NCBI RefSeq assembly: GCF_035917335.1
Contig: NZ_CP109067.1
Location: 2,169,001-2,233,000, forward strand
Origin: Micromonospora sp. NBC_01813
GTDB taxonomy: Bacteria; Actinomycetota; Actinomycetes; Mycobacteriales; Micromonosporaceae
Length of the DNA: 64,000 nt
Direction: 5' to 3'
Shown: positions 33,925 through 42,018 of the stretch, piece by piece
Position numbering within the stretch: position 1 is the first letter of the stretch
How the letters are laid out: each line of letters opens with the position of its first letter
Program-made: the position numbers and the translations under genes
Notes under the pieces: model-generated
The model's database searches: none
What the model saw: the letters and a program-made list of their open reading frames with translations, nothing else
What the model was told of the DNA's origin: nothing

Positions 33925-35049
33925 GTGAGCCGATCCGATCCCCGACCCTGGTCCGGGCTGGTCGGCGTACTGACCTGCCTGGCCGTCGGTGCCCCGGTGC
34001 TGGTGCTGGGTGGCGGCGCCTCCCCGGCGTTCCTTGTCCCGGTCTGGCTGTGGTGGACGTGTTTCGCCGGGTTCGTCGGGGCGCTGGTGGTCTGCACCCT
34101 GCTGGTGGACCGGGTCCGCGACATCGGCACGCTGCTGGTGTTCGCCGCCCAGGTCGGCCTCGCAGTGGCGGTGGTGCTGATGGCGCCGGCGTTCGGGTGG
34201 ACGCAGATCCTGCTGGTGTTCGGCGCGGCGGTCAGCACCTACCTGAACCGGTGGCCGGTGACGGTCGCCGTGGTGGCGCTGAACACGGCGGTGGCCGCCG
34301 TGGCCGCGTACCTCAACTCGGGTGCGGTCACCCAGGCGCTGCTCAACGCACTCCTGTACGCCCTGCTGCAGGCGGGGGTGGTGCTGTCGGTGCAGACGTA
34401 CCTGCGGGAGTTGGCGACCCGGCGCAAACTCGCCGAGGCGCACACCGAGCTGCGGGCGGCGACCGTGCTGCTGGCGCAGGCGACCCGGTCGGACGAGCGG
34501 TTGCGGATCGCCCGGGAGCTGCACGACCTGATCGGCCACCAGTTGACGGTGCTGACCCTGGAGCTGGAGGTCGCCGCGCACCAGAGCGCACCGCCAGCGG
34601 CTGAGCACGTCACCCGGGCCCGGCAGGTGGCCCGGGACCTGCTGGCCGATGTCCGTGGCACCGTGGGCGAGCTGCGCCGGCACTCCCCGGACCTGCGCGA
34701 GGCCCTGCAGCGGATCGTGGCGGAGCTGCCGGAACCGGCCGTGCACCTGCGGGTCGCCGACGGGATCGCCGTCGACGAGGAGCGGGTCACCGCGCTGGTC
34801 CGCTGTGTGCAGGAGGTGGTGACCAACACGATCCGGCACGCCGGGGCGGCCAACCTGTGGATCGAGATCAGCGACGACGAGGGGACGATCCGGCTGTCGG
34901 CCTGGGACGACGGCCGGGGTACGGGTGGCGAGGTGCGGCCCGGCAACGGGCTGTGCGGGATCCGGGAACGGGTCGAGGCGCTCGGCGGACGGGTGTCGTT
35001 GGATGGCGGACGCGGGTTCCGGGTACGGGCCGAGGTGCCGGCGGCATGA
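33925..35049 (+). CDS. Sensor histidine kinase, HisKA_3 (NarL/DesK-like) type
   Basis: A 374-residue membrane kinase. Five to six membrane helices span residues 10-160 with little extracytoplasmic sequence, so the signal is likely sensed in the membrane, as in DesK/LiaS-like kinases. The H-box is RIARELHDLIGHQLTVL with phosphoacceptor His200. The ATPase region shows VQEVVTNTIRHAGA (N-box), WDDGRGT, and GNGLCGIRERVEALGG (G-box). GTG start at 33925. The stop overlaps the response regulator ATG. Confidence 0.92.
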   Translation: MSRSDPRPWSGLVGVLTCLAVGAPVLVLGGGASPAFLVPVWLWWTCFAGFVGALVVCTLLVDRVRDIGTLLVFAAQVGLAVAVVLMAPAFGWTQILLVFGAAVSTYLNRWPVTVAVVALNTAVAAVAAYLNSGAVTQALLNALLYALLQAGVVLSVQTYLRELATRRKLAEAHTELRAATVLLAQATRSDERLRIARELHDLIGHQLTVLTLELEVAAHQSAPPAAEHVTRARQVARDLLADVRGTVGELRRHSPDLREALQRIVAELPEPAVHLRVADGIAVDEERVTALVRCVQEVVTNTIRHAGAANLWIEISDDEGTIRLSAWDDGRGTGGEVRPGNGLCGIRERVEALGGRVSLDGGRGFRVRAEVPAA

Positions 35050-35744
35050 CCAGCGGTCGCGTGACTAGTAGCCGCGAGACCGGTGGTCGCGTCATCAGCG
35101 TCTGCGTCGTCGACGACCAGACCCTGGTCCGCCAGGGCATCCGCAGCCTGCTGGAGCTGGCCGACGACGTCGCGGTCATCGCCGAGGCCGACGACGGACA
35201 GACAGCCGTCGCGGCGGTCGAGCGGCACCGGCCGGACGTGGTCCTGCTCGATCTGCGGATGCCCGGCCGGGACGGGATCTGGGCGCTGCGGACGTTACGC
35301 GAGCGCGGGATCGACGTACCGGTGCTGGTGTTGACGACGTTCGACGACGACGAACTGGTCCTGCAGGCGTTGCGGGCGGGCGCCCGCGGCTACCTGCTCA
35401 AGGACGTGACCCTCGAACAACTCGTCGGCGCGGTGCGGACGCTCTCCACCGGTGGGACGCTGATCCAGCCGGCGATCACCGACCGGCTGCTGCGGGCGGT
35501 CGCCGCCGGTGACGCCCCGGTCGTCGTCGACCGTGACACACCGCCGATCCAGGAGTTGACCGAGCGGGAACGCGAGGTGCTGCGGCTGGTCGCCACCGGG
35601 TACTCCAACCGGGAGATCGCCGAGGCGCTGTTCCTGGCCGAGGGCACGGTCAAGAACCACGTGTCGGCCGTACTGCTGAAGTTGGGCACCCGCGACCGCA
35701 CCCGCGCGGTGCTGCGCGCCCTGCACCACGGCCTGCTGGGCTGA
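35046..35744 (+). CDS. LuxR/NarL-family response regulator
   Basis: A 232-residue regulator. The receiver has VCVVDDQTLVRQGIRSLL and phosphoacceptor D69 in VVLLDLRMPGRDG, then LTTFDDDELVLQALRAGARG and the conserved Lys in YLLKDV. The LuxR HTH is LTEREREVLRLVATGYSNRE followed by IAEALFLAEGTVKNHVSAVL. The ATG overlaps the kinase stop (ATGA). Probable target: the divergent ABC exporter through the dyad at 33851-33887, and its own operon. Confidence 0.93.
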   Translation: MTSGRVTSSRETGGRVISVCVVDDQTLVRQGIRSLLELADDVAVIAEADDGQTAVAAVERHRPDVVLLDLRMPGRDGIWALRTLRERGIDVPVLVLTTFDDDELVLQALRAGARGYLLKDVTLEQLVGAVRTLSTGGTLIQPAITDRLLRAVAAGDAPVVVDRDTPPIQELTEREREVLRLVATGYSNREIAEALFLAEGTVKNHVSAVLLKLGTRDRTRAVLRALHHGLLG

Positions 35745-35759
35745 CCCGGGAATCACCGC

Positions 35760-36152
35760 TCAGGCCGGGCCGACCAGGTCCCACCGGTTGCCGGCGATGT
35801 CGGCGAAGACCACGACCTTGCCGTACGGCTCGGTGCGTGGTGCGGTCACGAACTGTACGTCGTGGTCGATCATCCGCTGGTACGCGGCGTCGAAGTCGTC
35901 GACCCGCAGGAAGAACCCGACCCGGCCGGCCGCCTGGTTGCCGACCGCAGCCTTCTGCCCGTCGCCGTCGGCACGGGCCAGCAGCAGGCCGGTCTCGGCA
36001 CCGGGCGGGCGCACCACCACCCACCGTTTGGGGCGGCCGTCGTTGGTCGTCGACGGAGAGTCCTCGACCAGTTCGAAACCGAGGACGGTGGTGAAGAAGT
36101 CGATGGCCGGGTCGTAGTCGTCGACGATGATCGCGGTGAGCGAGATGTGCAC
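35760..36152 (-). CDS. VOC-superfamily (glyoxalase/bleomycin resistance-like) protein
   Basis: About 130 residues from a GTG at 36152; a TTG at 36173 gives seven more residues. The protein begins HISLTAIIVDDYDPAIDFFTTVLGFEL and ends PYGKVVVFADIAGNRWDLVGP, the paired beta-alpha-beta-beta-beta half-motifs of the vicinal oxygen chelate fold. A potential metal glutamate lies in RTEPYGKVVVF. Function cannot be fixed; members range from isomerases to dioxygenases and resistance proteins. It is in the same direction as the hxlR gene, 37 bases after its stop, so they may be cotranscribed. Confidence 0.85.
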   Translation of the reverse strand: MHISLTAIIVDDYDPAIDFFTTVLGFELVEDSPSTTNDGRPKRWVVVRPPGAETGLLLARADGDGQKAAVGNQAAGRVGFFLRVDDFDAAYQRMIDHDVQFVTAPRTEPYGKVVVFADIAGNRWDLVGPA

Positions 36153-36189
36153 GCCCCGCAGCGTATAGGTCAAGGCAGCGCGTAGGTCG

Positions 36190-36672
36190 TCACGTGGCGG
36201 GGGTGCGGCGGTAAGCGCCGGGGCCGGGGCGGGGCAGGGCGTCGCGCGGGCTGGCCACGTCGTGGCCGGCGGCGCAGCGCATGGTCACGCCGATCTCGGC
36301 GCCGCAGTCGCGGTGGGTCACGGTCAACGCCGAACCGTCCGGGTCGGCGCAGTACCGGTCGCCCCACTGCAGCATGGCGACCAGCACCGGCCACAGGTCG
36401 AGTCCTTTGTCGGTGAGGCGGTATTCGTAGCGTTGCCGCTCCCCCGGCTCCTGGTACGGGTGCCGGCGCAGCAGGCCCTGGTCGACCAGCATGGCGAGTC
36501 GGTTGGTCAGTACCTGGCGGGGGACCCTGGTGCGCTCACGCATCTGGTCGAAGCGCCGGACCCCGTTGAAGACCTCGCGGAGCACGACGACGGTCCACCG
36601 CTCGCCGAGGATCTCCATGGTGCGGGCGATGGTGCAGTTGTCGATGGACCAGTCGAGTGCGGTAGGTCTCAC
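36190..36672 (-). CDS. HxlR-family winged-helix transcriptional regulator
   Basis: A 160-residue regulator recognised by CTIARTMEILGERWTVVVLREVFNGVRRFDQMRER, then PRQVLTNRLAMLVDQGLLRR and YEYRLTDKGLDLWPVL, the HxlR helices, recognition helix and wing. The C-terminal tail has four cysteine/histidine positions around HRDCGAEIGVTMRCAAGH, a feature seen in one HxlR subgroup. The GTG at 36672 has GAGAGG upstream. That region is only three bases from the tnpB stop, so the start codon lies at the very edge of the IS607-type insertion. Its probable divergent partner, a thioesterase gene, is now 2 kb away. Confidence 0.88.
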   Translation of the reverse strand: MRPTALDWSIDNCTIARTMEILGERWTVVVLREVFNGVRRFDQMRERTRVPRQVLTNRLAMLVDQGLLRRHPYQEPGERQRYEYRLTDKGLDLWPVLVAMLQWGDRYCADPDGSALTVTHRDCGAEIGVTMRCAAGHDVASPRDALPRPGPGAYRRTPAT

Positions 36673-36674
36673 CG

Positions 36675-38051
36675 TTACCTCTCAGTGCGCTTTAGTGAGC
36701 ACACGGTCGGTAGTCCCGCCTTGCGGTGGGACGGTCCCGGTCTGACCGGCGTTGCCGTGCCGGGTTCACGCTTCGCAGCCACCTGCCCGCGTACGCGGGT
36801 CTTCTGGTCGGCTCCACGTGCTGCCACCGGGCCACTCCCGGCAGTCTCGTACTCAACGGCCAGGGCGGCCAGGTTACGCGCGGCGTTGTGGTCGCGGTCC
36901 ATGACCAGGCCACACGCCGCACAGCGGTACTCACGCTCGGACAGGGCCAGCTTGGTTTTCACCGCGCCACAGCCCGAGCAGGTCTTTGAGGATGGATACC
37001 AACGGTCGGCCACGAGCAGCCTGCCGCCGTTCCAGATGGTCTTGTACGCCAGTTGCCGCCGCAGTTCGGCGAATCCCGCGTCGGTGATGTGCCGGGCCAG
37101 CCTGCGGTTGGCCAGCATCCCGGAAACGTTGAGGTCTTCCGCCACGACCGTGCCGTGCTCGCGGGTCAGCCGGGTGGTGAGCTTGTGCAGCCCGTCGCGG
37201 CGCAGATGAGCGACCCGGGCGTGCGCCCGCCCGAGCCTGGCCTGAACGCGCTGCCACCGGTTCGACGGACGCTGCCCGGTACGCCGGTCCGGGCCGACCC
37301 GGCGAGACAGGGTCCGGCCGAGTGCCCGCAGCCGGGACCGCGCGCCGACAAGGTGTCGCGGGTTCGGCACCAGTTCACCGGTGGACAGCACCGCGAGATG
37401 CCGGATACCGACGTCCACCCCCACCACCGAGTCTGGTCGGGTCGGCCGCCGAACGGCGCGCTCCACCTCGACGGTGAACGCGACGTGCCAGCGTCCACCA
37501 GCACGGCGCACGGTAGCGGACACGATCCGGGCGGTGCCGGCCTCCACCCGGCGGGCGAGCTTACGCGTGGACTCGTGCACCTTCAACCGGCCCAGTCGGG
37601 GCAGCACCACATGTTTACGGTCCGGCTCGACGCGGATCGCGCCGGTGGTGAACCGCACGCCCGGCGTCGACCGACGGCGGGACTTGAACCGGGGAAACCC
37701 GACCCGACGGCCGGCCCGCTCACCCGAACGGGAACCGGCCCAGTTGGCCAACCCGCGGGCCAGGGCATCCAACCCGGTGTTGAACGCCTCCTTGGACACC
37801 TCCCGCCACCACGGCGCCACAGCAGGCTTGGCCGCGTTCCACGCCTTACGCAACGCCGGCAACGACCACGACACCGCCGGGGTGAGCAGTTCATCGGCGA
37901 CACCGTACGAACGCTCGGCGGCCCGCTGGTCCACCACCGCCCTCACCCGCGCGAGCGCCCAGTTGTACGCCACCCGCGCCGCCCCGGCGTGCGCCAGCAC
38001 CGCACGTTCCTGGCCCAGGGTGAGGTCCAGAGCGAACCGGTACGCCTGCAT
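36675..38051 (-). CDS. tnpB: TnpB-type RNA-guided nuclease of an IS607-like element
   Basis: A 458-residue OrfB/TnpB protein from the ATG at 38051. It opens MQAYRFALDLTLGQ. The RuvC-like catalytic residues are visible as D in VGVDVGIRHLAV, E in GTVVAEDLNVSGM and D in MDRDHNAARNLA. The zinc ribbon is CSGCGAVKTKLALSE followed by RYRCAAC-type CxxC (YRCAACG). TnpB proteins are programmable nucleases guided by an omega RNA from the element's 3' end and are ancestors of Cas12. Here the 3' end runs directly into the hxlR start, which limits the length of any guide. Not needed for transposition itself. Confidence 0.92.
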   Translation of the reverse strand: MQAYRFALDLTLGQERAVLAHAGAARVAYNWALARVRAVVDQRAAERSYGVADELLTPAVSWSLPALRKAWNAAKPAVAPWWREVSKEAFNTGLDALARGLANWAGSRSGERAGRRVGFPRFKSRRRSTPGVRFTTGAIRVEPDRKHVVLPRLGRLKVHESTRKLARRVEAGTARIVSATVRRAGGRWHVAFTVEVERAVRRPTRPDSVVGVDVGIRHLAVLSTGELVPNPRHLVGARSRLRALGRTLSRRVGPDRRTGQRPSNRWQRVQARLGRAHARVAHLRRDGLHKLTTRLTREHGTVVAEDLNVSGMLANRRLARHITDAGFAELRRQLAYKTIWNGGRLLVADRWYPSSKTCSGCGAVKTKLALSEREYRCAACGLVMDRDHNAARNLAALAVEYETAGSGPVAARGADQKTRVRGQVAAKREPGTATPVRPGPSHRKAGLPTVCSLKRTER

Positions 38052-38056
38052 CGTCT

Positions 38057-38653
38057 TCACACCGGCCCACCCGCTCCGGTGGCAGCTTCGACAGCCCGAC
38101 GGGCACGGCCCGCCGCCGCTCGACGCCCGTACAGCCGGGCACACAACAAGGTGAGAAACTCCGCCACGTCACCGACCAGGTCGCCGTCCACCCCGGCCGG
38201 GTCGACCACCAGGAGACGCCGGCCCTGTGCGGCAAGCGCCGCCTCGACATACTCGGCACCGAAGCGGACGAAACGGTCCCGGTGTTCCACCACGATCGTC
38301 GACACAGCCGGGTCACGGAGCAGAGCCAGGAACTTCCCGCGATGCCCGTCCAACCCGGACCCCACCTCGGTTACCACCCGAGACACCGACAGTCGCTGGC
38401 TGGTCGCCCACACGGTGACCCGGGCGACCTGCCGATCCAGGTCCGCTGTCTGGTCGGCGGACGACACCCGGGCGTACACCACGACCTGCCCGGCGGCAGT
38501 CGTGGCAGCAGCGAGCGGGTCACCGACCATGATCAGGCGGCCGAGCCGGTACGTGGGAACGGGCAGCGTCCCGGCCGCGTACTGCCGACGAGCGGTGATG
38601 TACGCGATGCCCTGCGACGCCGCCCACTCCTTCAAGTTCACATCGAACACCAT
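38057..38653 (-). CDS. tnpA: IS607-family serine recombinase (transposase A)
   Basis: A 198-residue recombinase. The N-terminal MerR-like DNA-binding domain reads FDVNLKEWAASQGIAYITARRQY then LPVPTYRLGRLIMV. The serine recombinase catalytic domain follows with VVVYARVSSADQ (nucleophilic Ser in ARVSS), DLDRQVARV, EVGSGLDGHRGKF and VVEHRDRFVRFG. The order HTH-before-catalytic domain is specific to IS607 enzymes. The preferred start is ATG at 38653. Its stop lies five bases before tnpB. Confidence 0.92.
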   Translation of the reverse strand: MVFDVNLKEWAASQGIAYITARRQYAAGTLPVPTYRLGRLIMVGDPLAAATTAAGQVVVYARVSSADQTADLDRQVARVTVWATSQRLSVSRVVTEVGSGLDGHRGKFLALLRDPAVSTIVVEHRDRFVRFGAEYVEAALAAQGRRLLVVDPAGVDGDLVGDVAEFLTLLCARLYGRRAAAGRARRAVEAATGAGGPV

Positions 38654-38712
38654 AGCAGCCCCAAGATCACCAAAGATGCCCAGCACGGCAGCAGATAACT
38701 ACCCCGACCAGG

Positions 38713-38735
38713 CTAGGTCTCGTTGACAGACCTAG
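38713..38735. repeat. Inverted repeat at the left boundary of the IS607-type element
   Basis: Perfect 8-bp arms ctaggtct (38713-38720) and agacctag (38728-38735) around cgttgac. It overlaps the proposed element edge and lies about 60 bases upstream of tnpA. It could be a TnpA binding site or part of the target. Confidence 0.45.
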
Positions 38736-38755
38736 CAACCGGCTGACAGCCTGCA

Positions 38756-39282
38756 ATGATGACGCAGACTCAGCAGCCGGCGCCGGACGCGACGCAGCGC
38801 AGCCGCACCTTCTCGTGGACCGACCCCGCGACGGTCCGGCTGGCCGCGTTGAACGGTCTCGACGGGCTGGACCAGCTGCGGGCGATGGCTTCCGGTGAGC
38901 TCCCCGCCCCGCCGGTCCTGGTGATGCTGGGCCTCGAAGGCCTGGAGCCCGAGCACGGCCGGGTCGTCGCCACGCTGACGCCGCAGGAGTTCCACTACAA
39001 CGCTCTGGGCACGGTGCACGGCGGCATCATCTCGACGCTGCTGGACACCGCGGCCGGCTGCGCGGTGCACTCCGTCCTGCCGGCCGGGACCAGCTACACC
39101 TCGATCGACCTGAACGTGAAGTTCCTGCGCCCGGTCACGCTCGCCTCGGGCATGCTGCGCTGCGAGGGCACCGTCGTGCAGCGCGGGCGGCGCACCGCGT
39201 ACGCCGAGGCGAAGCTGACCGATGCCGCCGGTCGGCTGGCCGCCCACGCCACCTCGTCCTGCCTGCTGTTCGAGCTGCCGCC

Positions 39283-39292
<10 letters not shown>
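38756..39292 (+). CDS. PaaI-family hotdog thioesterase
   Basis: A 178-residue hotdog-fold acyl-CoA thioesterase. The family motif is LGTVHGGIISTLLDTAAGCAV, with the conserved HGG and the catalytic acid Asp, and the second strand block reads YTSIDLNVKFLRPVTLASG. The first 50 residues (WTDPATVRLAALNGLDGLDQ) are an N-terminal extension common to one PaaI subgroup. Start at ATG 38756 or 38759, without a clear ribosome-binding site; the upstream region was probably rearranged by the IS607-type insertion. Convergent with urtE. Confidence 0.88.
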
Positions 39293-39330
<38 letters not shown>

Positions 39331-39344
39331 GGGCACGCGCCGGT

Positions 39345-40046
39345 TCACACCGACAGCAGCTGGCGGACCGACTCATCGCGTAGGTCCTCCTTGTCGCCGG
39401 CCCGGACCACCTCGCCGGCGTCGAGGATGACGAACTGGTCGGCCAGCCGCAACGCCAGTTCGAGGTACTGCTCGACCAGCAGGATCGCCAGCCCGGCCTC
39501 GGAGTGCAGCCGTTCGATCGCCTCCTCGATCTCGACGATGATGGACGGCTGGATGCCTTCGGTCGGCTCGTCGAGCAGCAGCATCTTCGGCCGGGTGACC
39601 AGTGCGCGGGCGATCGCCAACTGCTGCTGCTGGCCGCCGGAGAGGAACCCTGCCCGGCGACGCAGCAGACCCCGCAGCGCCGGGAACAGGTCGAGGGCCT
39701 CGTCGACGCTGGACTTGTCGGTCCGGGCCGCCTCGACCGCGACCTGCAGGTTCTCCGCGACGGTCAGCTGTGGGAAGGTCTCGTGGCCCTGCGGCACGTA
39801 GCCGAGCCCGAGCCGCACCCGCTCGTGCGTGCGCAGTTTGGTGATGTCGCGCCCCTCGAAGGTGACCCGGCCGGCGCGCACCGGCAGCACCCCGGTGATC
39901 GCCTTCAGCAGCGTGGTCTTGCCGACCCCGTTGCGCCCCATCACACAGACCAGCGCGCCGGCCGGGGCCTGCAGGTCGACCCCGAAGAGCACCTGGGCCC
40001 GGCCGTACGCGACGTCGAGTGACTCGACGGTCAACATGGCAGTCAC
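39345..40046 (-). CDS. urtE: Urea ABC transporter ATPase UrtE
   Basis: A 233-residue ATPase of the LivF branch. Walker A GRNGVGKTTLLKAITG, signature LSGGQQQQLAIARAL, Walker B LLLDEPTEGIQPSI and H-loop LLVEQYLELAL. TEGIQPSIIVEIEEAIERL is typical of UrtE. GTG start at 40046 after AGGAGG, overlapping the urtD stop. Last gene of urtABCDE. Confidence 0.94.
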   Translation of the reverse strand: MTAMLTVESLDVAYGRAQVLFGVDLQAPAGALVCVMGRNGVGKTTLLKAITGVLPVRAGRVTFEGRDITKLRTHERVRLGLGYVPQGHETFPQLTVAENLQVAVEAARTDKSSVDEALDLFPALRGLLRRRAGFLSGGQQQQLAIARALVTRPKMLLLDEPTEGIQPSIIVEIEEAIERLHSEAGLAILLVEQYLELALRLADQFVILDAGEVVRAGDKEDLRDESVRQLLSV

Positions 40047-40828
40047 GACGACGCCTCCTGAGTGACTGGGGGTGCGGCGAGTTCGGTGGTCTCCTCGCGG
40101 GTCCGGCCGAGGTAGACCTGCTGCACCCGGGGGTCGGCCTGCACCTGCGCGACGGTGCCCTCGCAGAGCAGTTTGCCCTCGTGCAGCACGGTGACGGTGC
40201 TGGCGAAGCGGCGCAGGAACTCCATGTCGTGCTCGATCACCATCACCGTGTGGTCCTTGGCCACCTCGCGCAGCAGTTCACCGGTGCGTTCCCGCTCGCT
40301 GCGGCTCATTCCGGCCACCGGCTCGTCGAGCAGCAGCAGGCTGGGCTGCTGCACGATCAGCATGCCGATCTCCAGCCACTGCCGCTGGCCGTGGGAGAGC
40401 ACCCCGGCCGGCCGGTACGCCAGGTCGGCGAGACCGGTGGTGTCCAGTGCCCGCGACACCTCGTCGGAGACGCCCCGGCGACGGCGCAGCAGGCCGAGCA
40501 GCGGCCGGCGGAAGGACGCCGCCAGGTCGAGATTGTCCAAGACGGTGAGCTGCTCGAACACCACCGAGGTCTGGAAGGTACGGCCGATGCCGAGCCGGAC
40601 GATCCGGTGTTCCCGCTGGCCGACGAGTTCCTTGCCGTTGAACCGCACCGACCCGGACGCCGGCCTGGTCCGGCCGGTCACCACGTCGATCAAAGTGGTC
40701 TTGCCGGCACCGTTGGGCCCGATCAGGAACCGCAACTCGCCCGGCTCGACGGTCAGGCTCAGGTCGGTGACCGCCCGGAATCCGTCGAAGACGACGTTGA
40801 GGTCGCGTACCTCCAGTTTGCCGCTCAT
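40043..40828 (-). CDS. urtD: Urea ABC transporter ATPase UrtD
   Basis: A 261-residue ATPase of the LivG branch. Walker A IGPNGAGKTTLIDVVTG, Q-loop region GRTFQTSVVFEQLTV, signature LSHGQRQWLEIGM (the LSHG variant typical of UrtD), Walker B LLLDEPVAGMSRSE and H-loop MVIEHDMEFLRR. ATG start overlaps the urtC stop by four bases. It pairs with UrtE to energise urea uptake. Confidence 0.94.
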   Translation of the reverse strand: MSGKLEVRDLNVVFDGFRAVTDLSLTVEPGELRFLIGPNGAGKTTLIDVVTGRTRPASGSVRFNGKELVGQREHRIVRLGIGRTFQTSVVFEQLTVLDNLDLAASFRRPLLGLLRRRRGVSDEVSRALDTTGLADLAYRPAGVLSHGQRQWLEIGMLIVQQPSLLLLDEPVAGMSRSERERTGELLREVAKDHTVMVIEHDMEFLRRFASTVTVLHEGKLLCEGTVAQVQADPRVQQVYLGRTREETTELAAPPVTQEASS

Positions 40829-42018
40829 CGGTGCTCACCGCCGACCGAGGCGGTCGCCGCCGGCTGTGCCTGCGCGGGCACCGAGGTGCCGGCGGCCGGC
40901 GCGACTGGCACCGCCGCGCCCGGTGGGCCGCCGGACGACCGGCCCGGCCAGCGGTGCCGCAGCGCCGCCCAGCCGTCGCCGAGCAGCCCGGCGAGGCCGC
41001 GTGGTGCCCACATCATCACCGCGATGAACAGGCCGCCGAGCAGGTAGAGCCAGCCCGAGGGCCACTGCTCGCTGAGCACGGTGCTGCCGTAGTTGAACAG
41101 GATCGCGCCGCCGACCGCGCCGGCCAGCGAGAACCGTCCACCGATCGCGACGGCGACCAGCATCTCGATCGACGGGATCACGCCCAGATCGGCCGGGCCG
41201 AGGATGCCGACCACCGGCACGAACAGCGCGCCGGCGATCCCGGCCATGGCGGCCGACAGGGCGTACACCAGGGTCTTCACCACGGCCGGGTCGTAGCCGA
41301 GGAAGCGGACCCGGTCCTCGCCGTCGCGGATCGCGACCAGCAGTTTGCCGAACCGGGAGTGGGTGAGCTGCCAGGCGACCAGGAACACCAGGCCGAGGGC
41401 GCCGACGGCGACGTAGTAGACGATCCGTTTCTGCGCCGGGTCGTAGAGGTCCAGGCCGAAGAAGAACTGGACGTTGGTCAGCCCGTTGGTGCCGCCGGTG
41501 AGGCCCTGCTGACCGACCAGCAGGATCACGAACGCGGCGGCCAGAGCCTGGGAGAGTACGGCGAAGTAGGCGCCCCGCACCCGCTGGCGGAACACCAGCG
41601 TGCCGAGGATCAGGGCGACGGCGGTGGGCAGCACCACCACCATGGCCAGGGCGAAGAGCGGGTTGCGGAACGGTGCCCAGATTGCCGGCAGGGTCTCCAC
41701 GCCGCTCCACACCATGAAGTCGGGCAGGTTGCCCTCGCCTGCGTCGGCGAGTTTGAGGTACATGCCCATGGCGTAGCCGCCGAGGCCGAAGAAGACGCCC
41801 TGGCCGAGGGTGAGCATGCCGCCACGGCCCCAGGCCAGGTAGATGCCGACGGCGACGACGGCGTAGCAGAGGTACTTGGCCAGCAGGTCCAGCCGGAACG
41901 GGCTGAGCACCAGCGGTGCGACGACCAGTAGCAGCACCCCGACGGTGACGAAGACCGCCGGTCCAGGCCAGCGGGCGGCCGAGCGCGCGGCGGGCCGGGT
42001 CGTCCGGGCGGCGCTCAT
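40825..42018 (-). CDS. urtC: Urea ABC transporter permease UrtC
   Basis: A 397-residue LivM-like permease with nine to ten membrane segments. Family blocks are YLAWGRGGMLTLGQGVFFGLGGYAMGMYL, GLTGGTNGLTNVQ and the EAA-type region AIRDGEDRVRFLGYDPA. The C-terminal 45 residues are Pro/Ala-rich and cytoplasmic, beyond the usual end. ATG at 42018 overlaps the urtB stop; the longer upstream frame is antisense-like and not used. Confidence 0.93.
   Translation of the reverse strand: MSAARTTRPAARSAARWPGPAVFVTVGVLLLVVAPLVLSPFRLDLLAKYLCYAVVAVGIYLAWGRGGMLTLGQGVFFGLGGYAMGMYLKLADAGEGNLPDFMVWSGVETLPAIWAPFRNPLFALAMVVVLPTAVALILGTLVFRQRVRGAYFAVLSQALAAAFVILLVGQQGLTGGTNGLTNVQFFFGLDLYDPAQKRIVYYVAVGALGLVFLVAWQLTHSRFGKLLVAIRDGEDRVRFLGYDPAVVKTLVYALSAAMAGIAGALFVPVVGILGPADLGVIPSIEMLVAVAIGGRFSLAGAVGGAILFNYGSTVLSEQWPSGWLYLLGGLFIAVMMWAPRGLAGLLGDGWAALRHRWPGRSSGGPPGAAVPVAPAAGTSVPAQAQPAATASVGGEHR

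Larger units (their letters stand above)
36667..38717 (-). mobile_element. IS607-type insertion sequence with tnpA and tnpB
   Basis: The element contains a serine recombinase (tnpA) and a TnpB nuclease in tandem, the diagnostic IS607 content. It has no terminal inverted repeats or clear target duplication, as expected for the family. An 8-base direct repeat, taggtctc, flanks it at 36663-36670 and 38714-38721, and contains a GG dinucleotide, the preferred IS607 target. I place the provisional ends after that GG on each side. Ends are therefore inferred, to within a few tens of bases. Both genes look intact. Confidence 0.75.

Noticed and set aside
34239-35228. 329-codon minus-strand frame opposite the sensor kinase
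   Set aside because: A shadow of the kinase and regulator genes, without domains.
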